Below, piece by piece: positions 19,301-26,094 of a stretch of DNA of 26,094 nt (the first letter of the stretch is position 1; each line of letters starts with the position of its first letter). This stretch comes from Cymbomonas tetramitiformis (taxonomy: Eukaryota > Chlorophyta > Pyramimonadophyceae > Pyramimonadales > Pyramimonadaceae). The translations under genes and the position numbers were made by a program. The notes below the pieces were generated by a model, which saw nothing but the letters and a program-made list of their open reading frames with translations, ran no database searches and was not told the origin of the DNA. Location of the stretch: NCBI GenBank assembly GCA_001247695.2, contig LGRX02027226.1, positions 1-26,094 of the forward strand, given 5' to 3'.

Positions 19301-21458
19301 GACGGTATAGGGATGCTATAGCGGTGTCACAGGGTGGGCATAGGGTGGGAATAGGCTGGACTACCTTTGAAAATTGTTTTATTCAAACAGCTTGTTCCCC
19401 AGGTCTCGCCGGTAATGTTGCAGAACATGCAGGCTTTAGAAGCGGAATTTCCTCCAACTCGATTGGCAATTTCCGTTATGCCCCCCGTGCCATAGTCAGC
19501 AACAACACACGTGAGCATGCATCGTAACTGGAAGATTTCCTTTTTTCTTGAATCAAACGCTCGGACACCAACATTCCACATGTCGAGCAACTCGTCCACC
19601 AAGAACTTGTAGTAAATCTGAGCATTACTCGGTTTATCCTCGATTATTCCGTATACCAATAGAAACTCGTACTTGGCTCGATACTCAGCAGGCAGATTTA
19701 AGATTTGGAACGTTATTGGGGTGATTGAGGACGTGACCGCCGTGGAATCGTTATGAGGATTCACTCCATCGGCACACATGAATAAGGAGATGTTCCGTGG
19801 CTCCGTAAAGAAGCCCGGCTGCTCGACATACACCTTATTTCTCCAGAAGGTCGACTCTGCGATTGAAACCGAGCAACGAAACTTATCATTTAAGGTGAGG
19901 AACACAATTACACTTTCTGGAATAATAAATGGATTTTGGGCATAGGATAAGCATAGGGTGGTCATAGGGTGGGCATAGGGCGAACATAGGGTGGGCATAG
20001 GGTCAACATAGGATGCAAGGCAATTGTGAATTGGGCATAGGGTGAGCATAGGGTGGACATAGGGTGATCATAGGGATGTTATAGCGTGGACATAGGGTGA
20101 TCATAGGGATGTTATAGGGTGGGCATAGGGTGAGCATGTGGGAGGGATACACTTACGATGAAACGTAGTCACAACCGGCAGATCGTCGTTCTCCGCGGGT
20201 GTAGTTATCTTCCATGATACCAAGAGCTCGGCCATCTCTGGTATCAAATATAGCATCGGCAGGAGTTCGTCCAAGCGCCAAAACCTAAATACCTTGTACG
20301 GCTTTCCCGGAATAAGCCGTTTGTTACGTCGAGAGCTGGGGTGACACCGAAGTTTGTGGCAATGGAGGCACTGGGTAAGGTTGTCATGCCGGCCCGGAGT
20401 GAAGATCATGCATTCATTCCTGCAAACGTCGGCGGTATGGTACGGCAGGGCAAAATCCTTCCACAGAGACAAAGCTTGTTTGAAGGAGGTCGGGAAACCA
20501 TTTCGTCTTTGATTGCCGATGATGTCAATGTTGCCAATCACCGTTTGCCGCATGAGATTGAAGATTTGATCAAACATGGATTGGGTAGCATTGTGCTCGG
20601 ATTTCGTTTCCAGCAGATCAATGACAAGACGATGCATTGTTGAAACCTTCTCGGCATAGACGTGATCAACGACCTGTGAAATCACGAGAGGCATCCCCAA
20701 CTTTACAGGAACTGCAAAAAAAAAAAAGGCATTTCCCTCCGCATGTCCGCCCTATGCTTACCCTATGCCCGCCCTATGCCGGCCCTATGGAAACATCCAA
20801 TGCTTTCCATAGGCATGCCCACCCAGTGAACCACCTATACCCGCCCTTGGGAATGCTCAGGCCCACCCTATGGAAACATTCCATGGTTTCCCAACCTATG
20901 CCCGCCCGACGCTCGCCCTATGCCCACCCACTGGAAACGTCCTATGCTTTCCATAGGCATACGTACCCAGCGCTCTACCTACACCCGCCCATGGGAATGC
21001 CTTTTCCCACCCTATGGAAACGTTCAACGATTTCCCAACCTATGCCCACCTGTTGGCATACGTACGCCCACCCTTGGGAAATACAGAAAGAGGGGTACCT
21101 CATGGTTATCCATATCCTCATCGTTGGCAGCAGGAATTAGGAGACGGGCACAATGTTCTTCCAGCTTTCTCAAATGATCCTGGAGAATTTCGTCCGCTTC
21201 TGCATTGGCATCTTCCATGTCATCATCACCTCCAAGGGAACCACCATCACCACCATTACGGTCACCCCCGTCATCACTTGAAGTATCGTCTTCACTACTA
21301 CTTTCCCCCATGTATACCGCTCCTTGCCATCTCTTGTATAGCTTCGTATGTCGTTGTATCGTTCGAAGAGGTTTTTCAACTTGTAGTCGGCACACGGTGC
21401 AAGGACATGGTGGCATGTCGACCCCGTGGTTGTTTAATACTGGCCCACAACACACCAT
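16387..21458 (-). CDS. Tnp2-family transposase, eight exons
   Basis: Exons: 21458-21099, about 20700 (or 20711)-20157, 19916-19365, 19171-18816, 18542-18012, 17753-17613, 17408-17039 and 16783-16387 (TAA stop), about 1083 residues. All introns are GT-AG; introns 2-6 are phase 1. Exon 1 has a Cys/His cluster (C18, C20, C23, H37) typical of Tnp2 N-termini and an acidic stretch. Exon 2 has PLVISQVVDHVYAEKV, DVCRNEC and LTQCLHCHKLRC, then KVFRFWRLDELLPMLYLIPE. Exon 3 is diagnostic of PF02992: SLFMCADGVNP (Asp near 351), LVDELLDMWNVGVRAFDS, LTCVVADYGTGG (Asp near 442) and ACMFCN. Exon 4 has DYFPDIMHELHNL. Exon 5 ends GPAHGTWLFPWESFYGKCKE, like the DUF4218 region of plant Tnp2 proteins. Exon 8 has a YGELLKIYSI...FLKVRWFP tail. 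One T appears missing in exon 4. The exon 1-2 phase fits only if the AG at 20701 is used or a base is lost at the donor. Confidence 0.88.
16784..17038. repeat. 11-bp repeats in transposase intron 7
   Basis: CATAGGGTGGG-type units fill most of this intron in plus orientation (CCCACCCTATG on the sense strand). Only the splice ends are unique. A bare GTCGTT donor follows exon 7. Confidence 0.9.
17409..17612. repeat. 11-bp repeats in transposase intron 6
   Basis: Units read GGGTGGGCATAGGGTAGGC and similar on the plus strand. The donor GTACGC and acceptor CACCCACAG frame the array. Orientation is the same as in introns 2-5 and 7. Confidence 0.88.
17754..18011. repeat. 11-bp repeats in transposase intron 5
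   Basis: CATAGGGTAAA, CATAGGGTGGG and CATAGGGCGGG units on the plus strand, with a TTCCATAGG-type word near 17832. The donor is GTATGT; the acceptor follows TATGTCGCAG. Confidence 0.88.
18543..18815. repeat. 11-bp repeats in transposase intron 4
   Basis: Three higher-order units, each starting TTCCAAGGGTGGGTATAGGG and ending in CACAGGGATGGAATG or GGCATAGGGATGGAATG, lie head to tail. A four-run G-tract (18678-18695) is present on the plus strand. Confidence 0.9.
18937..18940 (-). other. Frame break at T4 run in transposase exon 4
   Basis: The frame ending RMTCAIF and the frame beginning CNWNIKCLRYAENHHVHPEW join if one T is added (reading ATT TTT CAG TGC). An intron ending in the TTTTCAG here was considered, but no usable donor exists between the conserved HELHNL and this point. 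Confidence 0.65.
19172..19364. repeat. 11-bp repeats in transposase intron 3
   Basis: CATAGGGCGAT, CATAGGGCGGC and CATAGGGTGGG units on the plus strand. 19332-19349 reads GGGTGGGCATAGGGTGGG. The donor is GTAGTC; the acceptor follows GTCCTCACAG. Confidence 0.9.
19917..20156. repeat. 11-bp repeats in transposase intron 2
   Basis: This is the most regular array: successive 11-bp units NCATAGGGTGR run almost without interruption, including a duplicated higher-order segment (ACATAGGGTGATCATAGGGA) near 20056-20120. The donor is GTAAGT; the acceptor follows TTTATTATTCCAG. Confidence 0.93.
20712..21098. repeat. 11-bp repeats in transposase intron 1, reversed orientation
   Basis: Here the plus strand reads CCCTATGCCCGCCCTATG, so the sense strand carries GGGCATAGGG. 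This is opposite to introns 2-7. TTTCCATAGGCAT words and higher-order units with CCACCCTATGGAAAC also recur. A 12-T tract (sense strand) precedes the acceptor. Confidence 0.88.
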
Positions 21459-21470
21459 CCATACCAGCAC

Positions 21471-22867
21471 GCATGACTACTTGGAACCGTTGCTTCCTTT
21501 TAACTTTTCATTTGCTAGGCATAGGGTGATCATGAGGTGGTCATAGGGTGGGCGTAGGGTGGGCATAGGCATGGAAACAATACGATGTGTTCCATAGGGC
21601 GGTCCGCCCAATGACATCCCTATGGAAGGTGTTCAATACCTTCCATACCATGAACGTAGGGTGGACATAGGGTGGACATAGGGTGGACATACGTTAGGAA
21701 TGCTGTATTCTGGTTCCATAGGGATGCCCGCCCTATACAACCTATGGGAAAATAACTTGAATTTTCCATAGGGATATTGGGTTGATATTCTATGAACGGT
21801 CGAGGTGTTAACCCTGTAATAGTGGCGTCCGTAGGGCTGGAAATAATTACACAGGGATGGAAAACCCCTATGTAAAACCTATGGGAACGCATTTCCATTG
21901 GCTTTCCATAGGGCAAAAACCTTTCCATAGGGCACTTTTAAATCCCCTATCTGAAAATCGTATGGAATGGCTCTGGAAAATTTTCCACAGGCCCCAATGG
22001 AAATCGTTTCCACAGGGGGATCATAGGTTGGCTCACCCCATTTTCGGGATTCCATAGGTAATTTATAGGGATGGAATCAAAAAAATGAAAAATAGGGCAG
22101 GTTAAAACAAGATTTTTTTGGACCCTATAACAACCCTACGCTCGCCCTTGGAAAATGCCTATGGAAAATGCAGAATTACACTGTTAAGGAATGCCACAGA
22201 GATCATCCCTATGATAGTGGCGTCCATACCTGTAGAATGGCCTGGAAACAGGTTAAAAAACATCACCAATGTACCATATGGAAAATCCGGAGCCTGTGGA
22301 AAAAGTGGTGTGCCCTATGGGAAATCCAGAGCCTATCCCTATCGAAACCCCTATGGAAGACCCCCTACCGCCGCCAAAAACCCCCCAAATAAAATGAGCC
22401 TGTTCGATCACCCCCAAGAAAACAAACCATTTGTTCACTGACGAGGGGGGCAAAAAAACAAAATTGCGGCCTGTATGCGCAATTTTGGCTATTAGAGATT
22501 TTATTTCTGGAACTTCAAAAAAAATCGGGAAGAACCTGATTTCAAACGAAAATCGAATCGCATTGGGTCCGACAGCGACGACGCGCGCTGATTCCACGCA
22601 TGACATCGAATTATGAATTCTCAACGGCAATCTCAGACTGGATATGCCATACGTTGACCACAGGGATGGAAATCGTAATACAGGTATGCCCAGGCCGGGA
22701 CATCCTAATGGAAATCGTGCCACGACGGCGATCGATGGGAGTGTGCAAATAATCGCATGGAAAACCGTACGGAAAGCTAATTAGACCCATAAAACCCCAG
22801 GAAAAACCCCAGGTCCCAGCACACGCAGTTGTTTCCCAGTCACCTTCGTTAGTTCTTTACAATCAAA
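21471..22867. promoter_or_regulatory. Divergent intergenic region of the transposon
   Basis: This region lies between the 5' ends of the transposase and accessory genes, so it should hold both promoters (inference from orientation). It is rich in CATAGGGTGGG and TTTCCATAGGG/CCCTATGGAAA words up to about 22080, then more AT-rich. A sense GGGTGGGCGTAGGGTGGG lies at 21546-21563. No definite TATA box was assigned. Open frames inside it are repeat-encoded. Confidence 0.5.
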
Positions 22868-24677
22868 ATGGCAAAAACAGCAGCCGCAGAATATGCCAAG
22901 AAGAAAGTTGAGAAGACCAAGAAAAGGAAGCCTCCCACACTCTACGACGAAGCCCGCACGAAAAGGGGCAAGAAGTGCCAGCAAGCGCGGGCCATCGCAC
23001 AGGCCCAGGAGGGGAAGAAGGCCAAAGCCGCAGGCAAAAAACTAGTGAAGGAATGCTTCGGTTCGGACTCTTCGGATTCCGAAGAAGAGGAGGAGGATGA
23101 CGAGGAGGAGGAGGAGGAGGAGGAGGCCGCTAAGGCGGGACCAGCAGACCAACCGTTGGACTTCGTAAAGTTGATGGAAAACCCGCAGCAGATGGCAGCG
23201 ATCTTTGCAATGATGCAAAAGGCACAGCAAGGTGTGAAGATCGAGGCGGATCCAGTGGCTAGGCGGCCGTCGGGGGCGACGGACGATGAGGTTTCTTTGA
23301 TGCAGGCGGACGCCCGGACCCTCATAAGCGAATGGGAGGAAGCCAAAAAACTCCCGGTGGGAGCGTGCAAAGAGGACCTTGGGAAAAAGTTCGTGAAGCT
23401 GAAACGAGAAATCGGCAAACAACATATCCCCCCCTGCACTGACAAGCAAGTTCACACGTACCTGGTTGCTCACCTGAGCTATCGCAAGGCCCGCCGCGGA
23501 GGAACCGGCCGGTTCAAAATGAATAAGGGTGGGGACATCCGCATATATGGCGGACCGCTCAACGGTCTCACTGTGGAAAACTTCACAGGTCAATCTGTAC
23601 CCAATGCAGATATCGTCAAGAAGCTCAACAAGTTCACAGACCCTGCAGCGCGGAAGGGCAAGGAGTGGACTACATTGGAGGAGCTCGTCGGCGGAACAAT
23701 CGTGTGGCCAGAAGTGGATGAGGAAGATCAGGAGGATGAGGATGGGAAGGGGAAGGAGAAGGCTGCTGAGGAGGCTCCTAAGGGGGGAGAGGAGTTCGAA
23801 GGTGAAGCTGTCGAGGTACGTAAGCTCTTTGCCTGTGAGGTACACCTATGCTCACCCTGTATTATAGGCAAACTGTAGGTACGGAAGGTATTTTTGCTTT
23901 CACCCCCTACTGTCTGTGGGACAGTGCCTGTACTACAGGCATACTATAAGTATGGAAGCTTTCAGCACTTGAATGGTATACTTATGCTTACCCTGTATTA
24001 TAGGTAGACTATAGGTATGGAAACTTGGGAACTGACTTTATTTTGCTGGGTGTGTGCGCGCACTTGCTCGCAGGCCTCACGTGACTTCGAGCTGCACTGT
24101 CCACTGGGTCTCTTCGCCAAACCCCAACAGAGCAGCGAGAAGCTTGACGAGAAGGAGACCGCCAACTTCGAGCAACGCTCAAAGTTCGAGTTGGCGGTGG
24201 GGGTGGTGGAAGCACTACCGGGCACCCTTTCCCAAACATTCACGGACCCCCCCCATGAAGGTTCCCGATGGCGTTTACGAGATCTGCCTACTCGGGAACC
24301 GTATGCCGACAAAGGCGGACGGCGGGAGCCCGGCTATCAAGTCGTTTATTATGACGTCTTTGTTAAAGCTTCACGTCAAGAAGGATAGCGCGGTGAATGC
24401 GGCGGACTTCGCACACACGGAGGAATCGGTGGGGAAACCCAAGTCCGTCCTCTGGGTGGAGGGTCGCCACCTCCGACACAGCCACAAGGCGTCGGAGGTG
24501 GTGGCCCTCAAACAAAAGAAGATAAAGGAAGCTGCTTTAAAGGTACGTTAAAGGTTATTTTTTAAGCTTTGGAAAACCAACCAACATGACTTACATTTGC
24601 TCCATGGTTTTCCACAGGCGAATGATAAGAAGGATGAGGAAGAAGAAGGCCAGGCTACGCAGGCGGAGTCGGAATGA
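22868..24677 (+). CDS. Transposon accessory protein, three exons, unrecognised family
   Basis: Exons are 22868-23815, 24074-24542 and 24618-24677 (TGA), with GTACGT donors on both introns and phase 0 junctions, giving about 491 residues once one C is removed from the C8 run at 24247-24254. The ATG has good context (AAAATGGC). The N-terminus is very Lys-rich (KKKVEKTKKRK), then an Asp/Ser/Glu acidic tract (about residues 66-88). A conserved-looking core includes LISEWEEAKKLPVG, KKFVKLKREIGKQHIPPCTD, VHTYLVAHLSYRKARRGGTG and MNKGGDIRIYGGPLNGLTV. After the frame break it reads KVPDGVYEICLLGNRMPTKA and VLWVEGRHLRHSHKASEVVA, ending in a charged tail. By position it is the element's second gene, as TnpA is in plant CACTA elements, so a repeat-binding role is possible, but no similarity to TnpA is claimed. 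Intron 1 carries element-type CTATAGGTATGGAA words. Confidence 0.72.
24247..24254 (+). other. Frame break at C8 run in accessory gene
   Basis: Upstream the frame reads LPGTLSQTFTDPP; downstream KVPDGVYEICLLGN is in the next frame. They join if the run has seven C instead of eight. Both halves are long and lead into consistent splice sites. Confidence 0.75.
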
Positions 24678-26069
24678 ACAATGGTGAAATAGACTGTTTA
24701 TGTTGTGAAATAGACTGGAAAAAGAGGTTTATGATGTGAAATAGACTGGAAACAATAGAACAAACGTTATTACGTATTGTGTATTAAGTTGATGACCAGC
24801 ATTTCATACGTATAGTATCCCTGTATTATCCTTGTACTATACCTGTGGAAATAGTATTAGCATTCCATACGTACAGTATCCCTATACCGCCCCACTACTG
24901 TGCCTATGGAAAGTAAATATTAATTAAGTTCCATACGTATAGCATCCCGATATTATCCCTGTATCGTGCCTATGGAAACCATATATATCTACTGGTTCCA
25001 TACCTATACTATGCCTATAGTAAATAGTTTCCATACGGATAACATACGTAGGGAAAGATGTTTTCCATACCTATAATATACAGTTTTCATACGCATGGTA
25101 TCCCTGGGGAAAAAGCTTTCCGTAGGTATAGTACACCTGCGGAAAATGCTCTCCATAAGTATAATAACCGTATGGAATATGAAATCCATAGGGCGGGTCA
25201 CCCTACGGAAAGAGTTTCCATAGGTATACTCCTGATGCTGTTAACGGAATCATACGTATAATATCCGTATGGAATACCTTTCCGTAAGTATACAGCACGT
25301 ATGGAATTGTGTTTCCATAGGTATAGCCATCCTATGGAACAATCTTTCCCAAAGGTGAGCCACCCAGTGGAAAACCTTTCCATAAGTATGTCGGCCGTAT
25401 GGAAACCTATTTCCCAAGGGACGCTAAGTGTATGGGCCCGTCTTCCGTACGCATAATGTCCGTATGGAAAGATCTTTCCCAGGGGATACCATACCTGTGG
25501 AAAATGTTCCATAGGTATATCGACCGTATGGAAGATTGCTTCCCAAGGGATACTACGCCTATGGAGTTCGCTTCCATAGGTACACCGTCCGTATGGAAAC
25601 AAGTTTCCCAAGGGGTACCATGCCTGGGGAAAAGATTTCCATAGGTATGACCTATTAGGTTCCATAGGGCCAGCATAGGGATGGAACAGATCCGTGTGTT
25701 TTTCCACAGGGTTTTCCATACGACTTTCCATAGGAAGGCTATAGGGATGACATAGGTGCGGAAAGCGCTTGATATTCCAGGACTTTCCATTGGGTTTCCA
25801 TAGGGTTTTCCATACGATATTTTCCATACGATTCCTTCCATCCCTATGGAAAACGTTCCATAGGTATGGACGCCACAATCATCCCTATGGAATGCCTTGG
25901 AAAACCCTATGGAAAGCACAATCACCCTATGGAATGCCATGGAAAATAATGAAAACCTTCCCAAGGGTGAGTATAGGGATGGAAACTCAAAATTTTTGTT
26001 TTCGAGATAACCTCCAGTATCCATTTTCCCTTTTCCATAGGGCTTTTCCATAGGGTTTTCACCTGTTTC
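24678..26069. repeat. Right subterminal repeat array
   Basis: After about 100 bp of AT-rich DNA with a repeated GAAATAGACTG word, a 1.3-kb array begins near 24800. Early units favour TTCCATACGTATA and CCGTATGGAAA. From about 25640 to the terminus they become TTTCCATAGGG and CCCTATGGAAA, closer to the left arm. Close inverted pairs are frequent. Confidence 0.9.
25222..25690 (+). repeat. Arm block A, right copy
   Basis: The block is in the same order and orientation as 16028-16300, from AGGTATACTCCTGAT to TTCCATAGGTATGACC and CATAGGG. It contains roughly 195 bp of additional tandem units of the form TTCCATAGGTAT...CCGTATGGAA...TTTCCCAAGGG. Confidence 0.8.
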
Positions 26070-26094
26070 CATGCCTATGGAAAGCTTTCCCAAG
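26070..26094 (-). repeat. Right terminal inverted repeat
   Basis: This is the exact reverse complement of 15242-15266 and ends GGAAAGCTTTCCCAAG at the last base of the window. Whether it continues past the window cannot be seen. Confidence 0.88.

Larger units (their letters stand above)
15242..26094. mobile_element. Tnp2-family (CACTA-type) DNA transposon, 10.85 kb
   Basis: A perfect 25-bp terminal inverted repeat, 15242-15266 against 26070-26094, encloses a Tnp2 transposase gene, a divergent accessory gene and repeat-rich arms. Further in, the arms keep imperfect inverted similarity (the CCCTTGGGAA blocks). The termini begin CTTGGG or a base or two further out, not CACTA/CACTG, which is unusual for this superfamily. 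The right flank is not in the window, so the outermost base and the target-site duplication cannot be checked. The transposase and accessory gene each have one homopolymer frame break; if these are real, this copy is defective. Confidence 0.8.

Noticed and set aside
16784..21098. Long open frames with repeating PYAHPMPTLCPPYA-type peptides
   Set aside because: They are translations of the 11-bp arrays (33 bp = 11 residues) lying inside introns. They arise in several frames at once and are bounded by clean splice sites.
22118..22441. 107-residue frame between the transposon genes
   Set aside because: Its sequence (PYGKSGACGKSGVPYGKS) is a translation of CCTATGGAAA words, not a protein-like composition.
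23042..23845. 267-residue minus-strand frame opposite the accessory gene
   Set aside because: It is a Leu-rich shadow of the Glu/Lys-rich plus-strand exon, which has a good start context and splice sites.
24017..24073. Extending accessory exon 2 upstream to ATG 24017
   Set aside because: This part holds element repeats and ends in a strong acceptor (TTGCTCGCAG), so it belongs to intron 1.
16028..25690. LTR retrotransposon, suggested by the direct repeat of the arms
   Set aside because: No reverse transcriptase, integrase or gag lies between the copies. The coding content is a Tnp2 transposase, and the outer termini are inverted.

Overview
The window is eukaryotic nuclear DNA. Its recognisable genes are broken into exons by GT-AG introns, it carries several families of mini- and microsatellites, and one end is a DNA transposon of the Tnp2 (CACTA-type) transposase group. 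A large, repeat-rich algal or other plant-lineage genome fits best, but that is inference and the species cannot be named from the sequence alone.

Layout. 1-2620: GC-rich DNA ending in two confidently readable exons of a 3D-domain (Asp-Asp-Asp, double-psi barrel) protein on the plus strand; its 5' part is unresolved. 2621-5187: AT-rich DNA with no gene I can support. 5188-5535: a short Gln-rich, possibly gag-like reading frame broken by an in-frame TAA. 5762-8801 (minus): a complete three-exon phytanoyl-CoA-dioxygenase-like (PhyH) 2-oxoglutarate/Fe(II) oxygenase of 306 residues, with a minisatellite in each intron. 8802-10741: non-coding, ending in nested CpG-rich inverted repeats. 10742-11953 (plus): an unrecognised low-complexity protein with a helical C-terminal half. 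12163-15134 (minus): a large gene of about 957 residues whose C-terminal third is a beta-class DNA N6-adenine/N4-cytosine amino-methyltransferase fold with an altered catalytic motif.

15242-26094: a 10.85-kb transposon bounded by a perfect 25-bp inverted repeat whose right copy ends on the last base of the window. It carries an eight-exon Tnp2 transposase (minus, 21458-16387) and a divergent three-exon accessory gene (plus, 22868-24677, about 491 residues). Both arms, the central intergenic region and all seven transposase introns are filled with related short repeats built on CATAGGG / TTCCATAGG, while the exons are free of them. In the introns the repeat is a near-perfect 11-bp unit. This intron-confined repeat system is the most unusual feature here.

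The methyltransferase gene starts only about 108 bp outside the left terminus, beside two copies of an 18-bp palindrome. Three otherwise coherent genes each carry one 1-base frame break at a homopolymer run, so either sequence-consensus errors or early decay must be considered.
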